Shown here piece after piece: positions 6,724 through 15,030 of a stretch of 15,222 bases of DNA. The DNA comes from Lachnospiraceae bacterium (GTDB lineage: Bacteria > Bacillota > Clostridia > Lachnospirales > Lachnospiraceae). A model generated the notes under the pieces. The model saw only the letters and a list, made by a program, of their open reading frames with translations, did no database searches and was not told the origin of the DNA. The stretch spans positions 1 through 15,222 of the forward strand of contig DNAD01000081.1 of NCBI GenBank assembly GCA_003484785.1, given 5' to 3'. Numbering within the stretch: the stretch's first letter is position 1; the number at the start of each line of letters is the position of its first letter. The translations under genes and the position numbers were made by a program.

Positions 6724-7410
6724 ATGAAAAAAAGTATTATTATCTCAATAATGATAATAGGGGCTTTGGCGGTTTCCGGATGTAAGGTCATTCCTATCGG
6801 CACGGAAAGCGAGTATACGGGAGCGACATCCTTTGATGCAAGCGCAGGCGGAGATTCTCTGTGGAGCGATCAGCTTGTACCCGAGATAACTGAAAAGGCC
6901 GTGGATCTGGCAGAGCTTTTGAATTCAAGCGGAGGGGATCTTTTCAGTGATACAGCTTCAGCGATGGCGGCAAAGGTTCCTACGGACTCCTCGACAGCCG
7001 CAAGTAAATCCATAATATATGCCGTAAAGGGAACGGGCACAATCACCGAGGTCGTTTCCAAGGCTGTAAGCGAGGATGCATCCAGCAAGGGATATCTCCT
7101 TATCAAGCTTGACGGCTATGACGGAGACGATACGATTAAGCTTGCGGTCGGACCTGTTAATATGGATACTTCCTTAAGGGATGCCGTTGATTTTATGGAT
7201 ATCAATAATTACAACGGACAGAAGGTGACCACAAATGAATGGGCACAGGTAGCCAGTAATATAAATACCATGGTCCAGGACAATGTTATTTCGAAGCTTG
7301 ATCTTACTACGGCGTCGGGTAAGACCGCGGAATTTACGGGGGCTTTTTCAGTCAGCTCTACAAAAAAGGACGAGCTGTTCATCACTCCTGTAATACTGGA
7401 ACTGAAATAA
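6724..7410 (+). CDS. DUF2291-type predicted lipoprotein of a sugar ABC operon
   Basis: 228 residues. The signal ends in LAVSGC with Cys20 as the lipid-anchor residue, followed by KVIPIG. The body has the pattern I associate with DUF2291 (PF10054): WSDQLVPEITEKAVDLAELL, a VKGTGTITEV strand, AVGPVNMDTSLRDAVDFM and an NxxxQV.TNEWAQVASNIN stretch. Function is unknown; members occur next to RbsABC-like transport genes. In this operon it lies between the binding protein and the ATPase, so an accessory role in import at the outer face of the membrane is reasonable inference. An AAGGAG precedes the ATG. The next gene follows after 15 nt. The family call is from memory of the motif. Confidence 0.75.
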   Translation: MKKSIIISIMIIGALAVSGCKVIPIGTESEYTGATSFDASAGGDSLWSDQLVPEITEKAVDLAELLNSSGGDLFSDTASAMAAKVPTDSSTAASKSIIYAVKGTGTITEVVSKAVSEDASSKGYLLIKLDGYDGDDTIKLAVGPVNMDTSLRDAVDFMDINNYNGQKVTTNEWAQVASNINTMVQDNVISKLDLTTASGKTAEFTGAFSVSSTKKDELFITPVILELK

Positions 7411-7425
7411 AGCAGGAGGAAAAAT

Positions 7426-8994
7426 ATGGCAGGATATACTTGCAGAGAGGATGTCTTCCTTCATGCGGAAAAAATCTCAAAGGTTTATCCCGGAACCCTG
7501 GCGCTCGATAAGGTTTCCTTTGATCTTCTTAAGGGCAAGGTTAACGTTCTGATCGGAGAGAACGGAGCCGGAAAGTCCACACTGATGAAAATGATAGCCG
7601 GTATTGAGCAGCCCACCTATGGCGAAATGTATATCGGAAGTACAGAAGTTCATTTTAAGGATACGACTGAAGCAAGAAAACAGGGCATAGGGATCATTCA
7701 TCAGGAGTTAAGTCTTTTTCCGAACCTTAACGTATACCAGAATATCTATATGAATAAGGAAAAGAAGAGGGGCCTGCTTCTAGACAACGCAAAGCATATG
7801 GAGGGTGCGGAAAAGGTACTTAACAGGCTTGAGCATCCGATAGATCTTAATACGAAGGTGGGAGAATTAAGAGTCGGGCAGCAGCAGATGATCGAGATCG
7901 CGAGAAACCTTGTAGACGATGATCTTAAGGTGCTTATCATGGATGAACCGACCTCTTCGTTATCCGAGCAGGAGGTTCAGATCCTGTTTAAGATAATGAG
8001 GGAGCTTACAGCAAGCGGCATTTCGATCGTTTATATCTCACACAGGCTTGAGGAGATCCTGGAGATCGGGGATCATGTGACTGTGCTCAGAGACGGACAG
8101 TATGTCGCTGATGCGGATGTTAAAGATATTTCAATACCCTGGATAGTTGAAAAGATGACCGGAGGGAAAAAGAATTATCCGAAAAGAGACCGGCAGGTAA
8201 ACTGGGAAGAGGTTGAGTCGGTTCTTTCCGTAAAGGATTTATGTCTTCCGAAGCCCGGAGGCGGATATCTTGTGGATCATGTAAGCTTTGAGCTTAAAAA
8301 GGGAGAGGTGCTTGGAATATACGGGCTGTTGGGAGCGGGCAGATCGGAGATTTTTGAATGCATAATGGGGCTGAGACCCGAGCATACCGGACAGATAATA
8401 AAGAGCGGCAGACCGATCGAGGTCAAAAATATCTCACAGATGATCGAGGAGGGCTTTGCCCTCATACCCGAGGATCGTCAGGCCATGGGACTGGTACAGA
8501 CCTTAAGCGTTGAAAAGAATACCTCGCTCTCGGTTCTGAAACGCTACAGAAAAGCCGGAATATTCATTGATGAAAAGAGGGAAGACGAGATGGTGGATAA
8601 GGAGATAAAAGATATCCACATCAAGGTCAGTAATAAAAAGCTTCCCATATTATCTCTTTCGGGCGGCAATCAGCAGAAGGTAGTAATAGGGAAGGGCATT
8701 CTTACCGAGCCGCAGATTCTTTTGATGGACGAGCCCAGCCGGGGGATTGATATCGGCGCGAAAACCGAAGTTTTCGAGATAATCAATAAATATGCCGAGG
8801 AAGGGCTTTCGATCATTGTCATATCCTCAGAGCTTGAGGAGATAGTTGCTATCGCAGACAGAGTGATCGTACTTTCAAACGGTATAAAAACCGGTGAGTT
8901 TTACGGAGATGAGATACAAAAGGATGCTCTGGTGCTCGCTTCGTATAAGGGCCATCACTCAAGATCGGATCGGGAGGATAATGATCATGAATAA
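7426..8994 (+). CDS. Sugar ABC transporter ATP-binding protein, double ABC domain (RbsA/MglA type)
   Basis: 522 residues, usual length for this class. First domain: Walker A GENGAGKST (44-52), signature LRVGQQQ (148-154), Walker B IMDEPT (171-176), H-loop His206. Second domain: a degenerate Walker A GLLGAGRSE (310-318) lacking the Lys, intact signature LSGGNQQ (421-427), Walker B LLMDEPSRG (432-440) with the typical RGID continuation. One intact and one degenerate site is normal for carbohydrate-uptake class 2 (CUT2) ATPases. It powers sugar import with the permease whose start overlaps its stop by 8 nt. The ribosome binding site AGGAGG is strong. Confidence 0.95.
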   Translation: MAGYTCREDVFLHAEKISKVYPGTLALDKVSFDLLKGKVNVLIGENGAGKSTLMKMIAGIEQPTYGEMYIGSTEVHFKDTTEARKQGIGIIHQELSLFPNLNVYQNIYMNKEKKRGLLLDNAKHMEGAEKVLNRLEHPIDLNTKVGELRVGQQQMIEIARNLVDDDLKVLIMDEPTSSLSEQEVQILFKIMRELTASGISIVYISHRLEEILEIGDHVTVLRDGQYVADADVKDISIPWIVEKMTGGKKNYPKRDRQVNWEEVESVLSVKDLCLPKPGGGYLVDHVSFELKKGEVLGIYGLLGAGRSEIFECIMGLRPEHTGQIIKSGRPIEVKNISQMIEEGFALIPEDRQAMGLVQTLSVEKNTSLSVLKRYRKAGIFIDEKREDEMVDKEIKDIHIKVSNKKLPILSLSGGNQQKVVIGKGILTEPQILLMDEPSRGIDIGAKTEVFEIINKYAEEGLSIIVISSELEEIVAIADRVIVLSNGIKTGEFYGDEIQKDALVLASYKGHHSRSDREDNDHE

Positions 8995-10039
8995 CAATAA
9001 ATCGGGAAATAATAAATGGCTGATGATGCTGTTAAACGGACGAACCTTCATAGTACTGGTAATACTGATGATTTATTTCAGCTTTGCCGCTAACAATTTT
9101 ATGACGGTCAGCTCGCTTTTGTCGGTAGCCAAGCACGTTGCGCTGTACGGTATTCTTGCGGTAGGTATGACCTACGTAATAATAACGGGTGGTATTGATC
9201 TTTCGGTGGGTTCAGTAGCGGGTCTTGCAGGGATGTTGGCAGCCGGCTTTATCCAGGAGGGTCTTACTTTAAAGATATTCGGGGTTACGGTTTATTTCAG
9301 CGTTCCTGTAGTATTTCTGATAACAGTGCTTTTAGGGGCTCTGATGGGAGCTTTAAACGGAGTGATAATAACCAAATGCAAGGTGGCTCCCTTCATAACG
9401 ACTCTTGGAACAATGTATATCTGGCGGGGCTTTGCAAATATCCGCTCGAACGGCGCGACCTTTTCAAGTATTGCCGGGTACGATGGATTAGGAAATACGG
9501 GGATGGACTTCTTCGGTTCTAATATCGGAAATACTCCTATACCCTGCGGTGTTGTGATCCTTACCATTATTGCAGTTTGCGCCGGGATAGTCCTTCGAAA
9601 GACTCCCTTCGGATGGCATGTATTAGCTATCGGTGGAAACGAGAGAGCCTCCATATTTTCCGGAATCAAAGCCGATAAGGTCAAGATTTGGGTTTACGCG
9701 TTTTCGGGTTTCTGCGCTTCCATAGTAGGGATAATCGCTACGGCACAGCTTATGTCAGGGTCGCCGAAGACCGGCGAATCCTGGGAGATGAATGCGATAG
9801 CTGCTTCGGTTTTAGGCGGTACCTCAATGGCAGGCGGTATTGGTAATATTGGAGGAACGATCGTGGGAGCCTTTGTTATCGGTGTTATCAACGATGGTAT
9901 GACAATGTGCGGCGTAACCGAATTCTATCAGAAAGTAATAAGAGGAATAGTTATTATCATAGCCGTTATCATAGATCAGGTTCAGAGAAATCTCCAGGGC
10001 AAAATGGCCCTGCAGGCGAGAAACGAAAACTCCCGTTAA
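8987..10039 (+). CDS. Sugar ABC transporter permease (RbsC type, BPD_transp_2)
   Basis: 350 residues with about 8-10 hydrophobic segments. Family marks include AVGMTYVIITGGIDLSVGS, ALNGVIITKCKVAPFITTLGTM, RKTPFGWHVLAIGGNERAS (the coupling region facing the ATPase) and AASVLGGTSMAGGIGNIGGT. CUT2 permeases form the membrane channel as a homodimer. Start choice: GGGAGG lies 9 nt before the ATG at 8987. The ATG at 8981 would leave only 3 nt, and the frame upstream of it lies inside the ATPase gene. The chosen start overlaps the ATPase stop as ATGAATAA. The last codons form one arm of a long hairpin (10020-10081). Confidence 0.95.
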   Translation: MNNNKSGNNKWLMMLLNGRTFIVLVILMIYFSFAANNFMTVSSLLSVAKHVALYGILAVGMTYVIITGGIDLSVGSVAGLAGMLAAGFIQEGLTLKIFGVTVYFSVPVVFLITVLLGALMGALNGVIITKCKVAPFITTLGTMYIWRGFANIRSNGATFSSIAGYDGLGNTGMDFFGSNIGNTPIPCGVVILTIIAVCAGIVLRKTPFGWHVLAIGGNERASIFSGIKADKVKIWVYAFSGFCASIVGIIATAQLMSGSPKTGESWEMNAIAASVLGGTSMAGGIGNIGGTIVGAFVIGVINDGMTMCGVTEFYQKVIRGIVIIIAVIIDQVQRNLQGKMALQARNENSR

Positions 10040-10081
10040 AAATCTGACGGGAGAAAGCAAACGAACGGGAGTTTTCGTTTC
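10020..10081 (+). promoter_or_regulatory. 18-bp perfect stem after the permease, with a competing inner pairing
   Basis: GAAACGAAAACTCCCGTT (10020-10037, the end of the permease gene) is the exact reverse complement of AACGGGAGTTTTCGTTTC (10064-10081). The 26-nt loop carries a second ACGGGAG (10047-10053) that can pair instead with CTCCCGT (10030-10036). The two structures exclude each other. No long T-run follows, so the likely roles are 3' protection of the transport mRNA, partial termination or a processing site at the boundary between transport and enzyme genes. Confidence 0.6.
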
Positions 10082-10087
10082 AGTCGA

Positions 10088-10135
10088 ACAAAGTCTTCAT
10101 AACCCTGAATAACCAGTAAATAAAAAAGACTTTGT
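10088..10135 (+). promoter_or_regulatory. Second inverted repeat in the permease-isomerase gap
   Basis: ACAAAGTCTT (10088-10097) pairs perfectly with AAGACTTTGT (10126-10135) with a 28-nt AT-rich spacer. With the hairpin just before it, this makes a structured region in the 188-nt gap before the isomerase gene. I see no convincing promoter in the rest of the gap. Confidence 0.4.
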
Positions 10136-10227
10136 GAGACCCCCGCGAAAGAGTAGTGGAGCCAATATATCCGTTAATATGTGTTGAAAAACAGTATTGA
10201 AACAAATTTATAAAAAGGAGAATCATC

Positions 10228-11655
10228 ATGTCAAAGGCAAATATCAAACTAGGCTACGTTCCTACCAGGCGAAGCATCTTCAGCGCTCCTGACGCCATAA
10301 AGTACCGCGGACTCACTGCAGACCGCATGAAGGAGCTTGGCATAGACTTTGTGGATATCACTGATATAAATGAAGAAGGGCTTTTATACGACGATAACGA
10401 TATAGCAAAGGTGGAAGAAAAGTTCAGAAAAGAGGGAGTTGACGGACTCTTTGTCGCCCATTGTAATTTCGGAACCGAATATGTCTGCGCAAGGCTTGCC
10501 AAAAGGATGAACCTTCCGGTTCTCATGTGGGGACCCAGGGACGAGAGGCCCGAGCCCGACGGAATGAGGCTCAGGGATTCACAGTGCGGGATCTTTGCAA
10601 CAGGCAAGGTATTCAGACGCTTCAGGGTTCCTTTTACCTATATGACAAACTGCAGGCTTACGGATCCCGAGTTTGAAAGGGGAATAAAGGATTTCCTGGC
10701 GGTGTGCAACGTTGTAAAGACCTTCAGGAGCATAAGGATACTTCAGATAGGTCCCAGGCCCTTCGATTTCTGGAGCACGATGTGCAACGAGGGCGAGCTT
10801 CTTGAGAAATTTAATATCCAGCTTTCTCCCATTCCCCTTCCGGAGCTTTCGGATGAGATAAAGAAGGCCAAAGCCGACAGAACAGAGGTGGAAGAGGTAA
10901 TAAAGTACTGCAAGGAAAACATGACCTGCGATATAGCGGATGAACTGCTTGAGAACGTGGCAGGGCTTAAGGTTGCCATGGGAAGGCTTGTTAAGAAATA
11001 CGGCTGCAACGCGGTGGCGATCCAGTGCTGGAACGCGCTTCAGGGCGAAATAGGAATAATGCCCTGCGCGGCCAATGCCTTATTGAATGAGGAAGGCATT
11101 CCGGTAGTATGCGAAACGGATATACATGGCGCCATATCCCAGCTCATCGCCGAGGCCGCGTCCATGAACGAAAAAAGGGTAATGTTTGCGGACTGGACCG
11201 TAAGACACCCGGATAATGAGAATGGAGAGCTTTTACAGCACTGCGGCCCCTGGCCCATTTCTGTAGCCAGGGAAAAGCCCACTATCTGTGTTCCCGTGGC
11301 TTTCCCCCAGAACGGAGCGGTTTCCGCTGAGGCAAAGCACGGCCCTATGACCATCTGCCGCTTTGACGGGGATGAAGGAAATTACTCAATCCTCTTAGGG
11401 CATGCAAAGGGTATAGACGGTCCCTGGACGAAGGGTACCTATGTCTGGATTGAGGTTGCAAACCTTAAGAGGCTTGAAGCAAAGGTGGTAGAGGGACCTT
11501 ACATACATCACTGTGCAGCCATACATGGTGACGTTCTGCCCGTGATCTATGAGGCCTGCAAATATATCGGAATAACTCCTGATCTGTATGATCCCATTGA
11601 GGATAAGGTAAAAGCTTATCTTCACGGTGAAGATGTTGTGTTTGATGAGATTTGA
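10228..11655 (+). CDS. L-fucose/L-arabinose isomerase-family sugar isomerase
   Basis: 475 residues. It has the layout of the FucI/AraA fold: N-terminal Rossmann-like domains (GLFVAHCNFGTEYVCARLAK and LPVLMWGPRDER; then IRILQIGPRPFDFW) and a C-terminal domain. The likely Mn2+ site is Glu284 (LQGE), Asp298 in CETDIHGAIS, and a His in HHCAAIHGD (447, 448 or 453), aligned by eye to the Glu-Asp-His triad of fucose isomerase. The enzyme would convert an imported aldose to a ketose in the cytoplasm. It stands first of the enzyme genes, with split transketolase and an FGGY kinase behind it, so its product is probably phosphorylated and passed to the transketolase. Ribosome binding site: AAAAAGGAG. 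Substrate unknown: D-apiose fits the gene set, while fucose, arabinose or another pentose remain possible. Confidence 0.8.
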   Translation: MSKANIKLGYVPTRRSIFSAPDAIKYRGLTADRMKELGIDFVDITDINEEGLLYDDNDIAKVEEKFRKEGVDGLFVAHCNFGTEYVCARLAKRMNLPVLMWGPRDERPEPDGMRLRDSQCGIFATGKVFRRFRVPFTYMTNCRLTDPEFERGIKDFLAVCNVVKTFRSIRILQIGPRPFDFWSTMCNEGELLEKFNIQLSPIPLPELSDEIKKAKADRTEVEEVIKYCKENMTCDIADELLENVAGLKVAMGRLVKKYGCNAVAIQCWNALQGEIGIMPCAANALLNEEGIPVVCETDIHGAISQLIAEAASMNEKRVMFADWTVRHPDNENGELLQHCGPWPISVAREKPTICVPVAFPQNGAVSAEAKHGPMTICRFDGDEGNYSILLGHAKGIDGPWTKGTYVWIEVANLKRLEAKVVEGPYIHHCAAIHGDVLPVIYEACKYIGITPDLYDPIEDKVKAYLHGEDVVFDEI

Positions 11656-11717
11656 TCTTACAGCTGTGTATCGGCAGCTGATCACGTGCGAATAATATTC
11701 TAAAAAAGGAGAATACG

Positions 11718-12548
11718 ATGCAGAATCTAAAGGCTATGTCCTTTGATTTCAGAAAGGACTGTGTGGATATCATAATGTCCGGAAAGGGAGGTCATATCGG
11801 AGGCGATATGTCCTGTATGGATATCCTTATTGAGCTTTATTATGAACAGATGAATATAAATCCTGAAAATCAGGACGACCCGGACAGGGACAGGTTCATA
11901 ATGAGTAAAGGCCATTCGGTGGAAGCTCTGTATACAGTACTTGCCCATAAGGGTTTCTTTCCTCTTTCGGAGGTGCTTGAGAAATTCAGCAGATTCGGCT
12001 CACAGTTTATCGGCCATCCAAATAATAAGCTTGCGGGAATAGAGATGAATTCCGGTTCTCTCGGCCACGGGCTTCCGGTAGCGGTGGGAATGGCCTTAGC
12101 CGGTAAGATGGATAACAGGAGTTATCGTGTATATACGCTCATGGGAGACGGTGAGCTGGCGGAAGGTTCGGTATGGGAGGGATTTATGGCCGGCGGGCAC
12201 TATAAGCTTGATAACCTTTGTGCGGTCATAGATCTGAACGGCCTTCAGATTTCCGGCACCACCGATACAGTAATGAACCATCGGGAGCTTAAAAAACAGA
12301 TAGAAGCTTTTGGCTGGAATGTGACAGAAGCTGAGGGGCATGATTTTATCTCCCTCAAGAAAGCTTTTGATGATGCAAAGACCTTAAAAGGACAGCCATG
12401 CGCAGTGATAGTTCATACGATCAAGGGTTACGGAGCAGAGATCATGGAAAACAAGGCGGGCTGGCATCACCATCTTCCCACTGAAGAAGAATACAGGGAG
12501 ATAGTAAAGGAGCTGAATGAGAGAAAGGAGGCGGCGCTTCATGAATAA
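11718..12548 (+). CDS. Transketolase N-terminal subunit (split transketolase, thiamine diphosphate binding)
   Basis: 276 residues, the size of the stand-alone transketolase N-half. Motifs: GGHIGGDMS (24-32) with His26; SKGH (63-66); SLGHGLP (114-120); the thiamine diphosphate/Mg2+ motif GDGELAEGSVWE from 143 to Asn174 in DLNGLQ. It forms the cofactor-diphosphate-binding half of an active site completed by the next gene product, as in DXS-like and two-subunit transketolases. It transfers a two-carbon ketol unit between phosphosugars. In this operon it matches the AptA subunit of apulose-4-phosphate transketolase in composition, but this is inferred from the neighbours. Ribosome binding site AAAAGGAG; the stop overlaps the next start by 8 nt, so the two subunits can be made in step. 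Confidence 0.9.
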   Translation: MQNLKAMSFDFRKDCVDIIMSGKGGHIGGDMSCMDILIELYYEQMNINPENQDDPDRDRFIMSKGHSVEALYTVLAHKGFFPLSEVLEKFSRFGSQFIGHPNNKLAGIEMNSGSLGHGLPVAVGMALAGKMDNRSYRVYTLMGDGELAEGSVWEGFMAGGHYKLDNLCAVIDLNGLQISGTTDTVMNHRELKKQIEAFGWNVTEAEGHDFISLKKAFDDAKTLKGQPCAVIVHTIKGYGAEIMENKAGWHHHLPTEEEYREIVKELNERKEAALHE

Positions 12549-13470
12549 GATACCCAATCGTAAAATGATCTGTGATGTTTTGATGGAAGAGGCCGCTAAC
12601 GATAAGGATATTGTAGTACTCTGTTCGGACTCAAGAGGAAGCGCGTCCTTATCACCATTCTTTGAGGCCTTTCCCGACCAGTCCATAGAGGTAGGGATCG
12701 CGGAGCAGGATCTTGTAAGCATAGCGGCAGGCCTCGCCTCCTGCGGGAAAAAGCCCTTTGCAGCGTCTCCTGCCAGCTTTATTACTACCAGAAGCTACGA
12801 GCAGTGCAAGGTTGACGTGGCTTATTCAAGGACAAACGTAAAGCTTATAGGCATAAGCGGAGGAGTCAGCTACGGAGCCCTTGGGATGAGCCATCATTCC
12901 GCCCAGGATATCGCGGCAATGTCTGCGATACCGGGCATGAGGGTATATCTTCCCAGTGACCGTTTCCAGACCGAAAAGCTTTTCAGGGAGCTTATAAACG
13001 ATGGAAAGTGCGCTTATATAAGAGTCGGAAGAAATCCCGTTGAGGATGTCTACAGCGAGGAATCCTGTCCATTTGAAATGGATAAGGCAACTATCATAGG
13101 ACAGGGAAAGGATGTTGCCATCATAGCCTGCGGCGAAATGGTTTATCCGGCTGTCGGCGCCATGGAGCTTTTAAAGGAAAAAGGGATTTTTGCAAAGGTT
13201 GTCGATATGTACTGTGTAAAGCCTCTTGACAGGGATGCGGTAATACAAGCGGCGGAGGAGACAAAGCTTATCGTAACCGTCGAGGAGCATTCTCCCTTTG
13301 GGGGCCTGGGCTCGATGGTTGCACAGACAGTGGCTGCCGAATGCCCCAAAAAGGTAATAAATCTTGCACTTCCCGATACGCCCGTGATCACCGGAACTTC
13401 AAAGGAGGTATTTAAGTATTACGGACTGGATGCCGAAGGGATCAGGGATACGATAATAAAGAATATATGA
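12541..13470 (+). CDS. Transketolase C-terminal subunit (pyrimidine-binding and C-terminal domains)
   Basis: 309 residues. The pyrimidine-binding domain comes first, with EVGIAEQDLVSIAAGLA (Glu55 is the residue that activates the thiazolium cofactor) and GMSHHSAQDIA (His118/119 region). The transketolase C-terminal domain follows from about 180 (DVAIIACGEMVYPAVGAMELL, TVEEHSPFGGLGSMVA, PVITGTSKEVFKYYGLD). It pairs with the upstream subunit to form a complete enzyme. Start choice: AAAGGAGG at 12525-12532 lies 8 nt before the ATG at 12541, and that ATG overlaps the previous stop as ATGAATAA. The in-frame ATG at 12517 has no such site and would sit deep in the previous gene. In a D-apiose pathway this would be the AptB counterpart. 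Confidence 0.9.
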   Translation: MNKIPNRKMICDVLMEEAANDKDIVVLCSDSRGSASLSPFFEAFPDQSIEVGIAEQDLVSIAAGLASCGKKPFAASPASFITTRSYEQCKVDVAYSRTNVKLIGISGGVSYGALGMSHHSAQDIAAMSAIPGMRVYLPSDRFQTEKLFRELINDGKCAYIRVGRNPVEDVYSEESCPFEMDKATIIGQGKDVAIIACGEMVYPAVGAMELLKEKGIFAKVVDMYCVKPLDRDAVIQAAEETKLIVTVEEHSPFGGLGSMVAQTVAAECPKKVINLALPDTPVITGTSKEVFKYYGLDAEGIRDTIIKNI

Positions 13471-13502
13471 AGTTGATTGTGTTTGCGGGTATGGAATAAA
13501 AA

Positions 13503-14975
13503 ATGGCTAATAAATATATAATAGGAATCGATCAGAGTACACAGGGTACCAAAGCCCTTCTGTTTGATGAGGTGGGCAATCTCGTAAAGAGGTGTGACAA
13601 GCCTCACCGTCAGATCATAAGCAGTGAAGGATGGGTTTCCCACGATCCCGGAGAGATCTATAAAAATACTCTCGCGGTGATGGAGGAGCTTCTCAGTGAG
13701 GCGGCAGTTTCACCCTCAGAGATAGAGGCCCTCGGGATCAGTAACCAGAGAGAGACTACTGTGATCTGGGACAGAAAGACCGGAGAGCCCCTTGATAATG
13801 CCATTGTATGGCAGTGCTCCAGAGCAGCTCACATCTGCGAAAGGGAAGAGATAAGGACCGGTGCGGATCTTATAAAAAATCATACCGGCATAAATCTGTC
13901 TCCCTATTTTCCCGCGGCAAAGGCGGCCTGGTTTATGGAAAACACAGAAGGCGCAAGGGAAAAGGCCGCAAAAGGAGAGCTCTGCATAGGCTGTATCGAT
14001 TCCTGGCTGATATATAAGCTTACGGAGGGCCGCAGCTTTAAGACAGATTACACCAACGCCTCAAGAACCCAGCTCTTTAATATCTTTGAGCTTAAGTGGG
14101 ATGAAAAGCTCTGCGGGCTTTTCGGCGTAGACATGAGCTGCCTGCCCGAGGTGCATTATTCGGATGAGCTGTTTGGGAAAACCACCGCCGGCGGTATTTT
14201 TGAAAAGCCAATCCCCATCTACAGCGCCATCGGAGATTCCCACGGGGCGCTTTTAGGACAGGGCTGTCTTAAGCCCGGGATGATCAAGGCTACCTACGGC
14301 ACAGGCTCCTCCATCATGCTCAATATTGGAGAGACGCCGGTACTCAGCACTCACGGAGTGGTCACCTCCATAGCCTTCTCCAGAAACGGACGGGTAAGCT
14401 ACTGCCTCGAAGGAAACATCAACTACACGGGCGCGGTAGTCTCCTGGCTTAAAGATGACGTAAAGCTGATAGAGTCGGCTGCGGAAACCGAGGAGCTGTG
14501 CAGAGCGGCAAGGCAGGACGATGAGCTCTATCTTGTCCCGGCCTTTACGGGGCTCGGAGCCCCGCACTGGAGAAGCAGCGCCAGGGGGATGCTGTGCGGG
14601 ATCACAAGGACTACAGCGAAGGCAGAGATCGTCAGGGCCGGGATCGAATCCATCGCATATCAGATAACAGACGTTATTAAAGCAATGGGCCAGGATGCCA
14701 ATATGACCGTAAAGGAGCTGAGAGTTGACGGAGGGCCCACCGGAAACAAGTACCTTATGCAGTTTCAGAGCGATATAGCCGCGGTAGACGTTCTGGTTCC
14801 GGACGCCGAGGAGTTTTCGGGAATAGGCGCCGCCTATACGGCGGGGATCTCGGCGGGGCTTTATACGGAGGAGGTATTTGACATCTATACCAGAAAACGG
14901 TTCGAGCCGAAGATGGACGAGGCGCTCCGTTTCAGGAAATATAAGGGCTGGCAGGAGGCCGTGGCAAGGGTATAG
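13503..14975 (+). CDS. FGGY-family carbohydrate kinase, glycerol-kinase-like active site
   Basis: 490 residues, full length. N-terminal ATPase motif GIDQSTQGTKALLFD (8-22), SNQRETTVIWD (80-90), IVWQ (101-104), SPYFPAAK (133-140), GDSHGALLGQ (244-253), TYGTGSS (264-270), the FGGY signature region GLGAPHWRSSARGMLCGITR, and DGGPTGNKYLMQFQSD. By eye it keeps glycerol-kinase substrate residues R83, E84, W103, Y135 and D245, but Gln246 and the Phe near 270 are replaced by Ser. That suggests a related but larger substrate, such as a small ketose. In the operon it would phosphorylate the ketose made by the isomerase before the transketolase acts, as apulose kinase does. Its ribosome binding site is weak, and ATG-GAA-TAA at 13491-13499 stands just before the start. 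It begins 32 nt after the transketolase gene. Confidence 0.88.
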   Translation: MANKYIIGIDQSTQGTKALLFDEVGNLVKRCDKPHRQIISSEGWVSHDPGEIYKNTLAVMEELLSEAAVSPSEIEALGISNQRETTVIWDRKTGEPLDNAIVWQCSRAAHICEREEIRTGADLIKNHTGINLSPYFPAAKAAWFMENTEGAREKAAKGELCIGCIDSWLIYKLTEGRSFKTDYTNASRTQLFNIFELKWDEKLCGLFGVDMSCLPEVHYSDELFGKTTAGGIFEKPIPIYSAIGDSHGALLGQGCLKPGMIKATYGTGSSIMLNIGETPVLSTHGVVTSIAFSRNGRVSYCLEGNINYTGAVVSWLKDDVKLIESAAETEELCRAARQDDELYLVPAFTGLGAPHWRSSARGMLCGITRTTAKAEIVRAGIESIAYQITDVIKAMGQDANMTVKELRVDGGPTGNKYLMQFQSDIAAVDVLVPDAEEFSGIGAAYTAGISAGLYTEEVFDIYTRKRFEPKMDEALRFRKYKGWQEAVARV

Positions 14976-14986
14976 AGGCCAGCTGT

Positions 14987-15030
14987 TTCGTGATCCGAAA
15001 GCTCTTAAGGATGCGGGAAATGATCACGAA
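14987..15030 (+). promoter_or_regulatory. Inverted repeat after the kinase gene
   Basis: TTCGTGATC (14987-14995) is the exact reverse complement of GATCACGAA (15022-15030), with a 26-nt spacer. CGAAAG (14996-15001) inside the spacer can also pair with CTTTCG (15037-15042) outside the stem. No T-run follows. It stands between the kinase and the second binding-protein gene and may mark a processing or partial termination point. Confidence 0.4.

Noticed and set aside
8894..8986. 31 extra residues upstream of the permease start
   Set aside because: They lie inside the ATPase gene in another frame; the ribosome binding site supports the ATG at 8987.
7426..8994. Second Walker A of the ATPase lacks the usual Lys (GLLGAGRSE), possible inactive or damaged protein
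   Set aside because: This degeneracy is normal in RbsA/MglA-type double ABC proteins, and the remaining motifs are intact.
10180..10215. TTGAAA-17-TTTATA as a promoter for the isomerase gene
   Set aside because: The -10 is poor and the start site would fall within the ribosome binding site, leaving almost no leader.
11661..11680. CAGCTG inverted repeat in the isomerase-transketolase gap
   Set aside because: Only 6 bp, itself a short palindrome, with no T-run; too weak to call.
11718..13470. Transketolase apparently broken into two pieces by a frameshift
   Set aside because: The second part has its own AAAGGAGG and ATG, and separate N- and C-subunit transketolases are a known form in Firmicutes and in apiose pathways.
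13491..13499. ATG-GAA-TAA mini-ORF before the kinase as a regulatory leader peptide
   Set aside because: Two codons with no clear ribosome binding site; easily chance.
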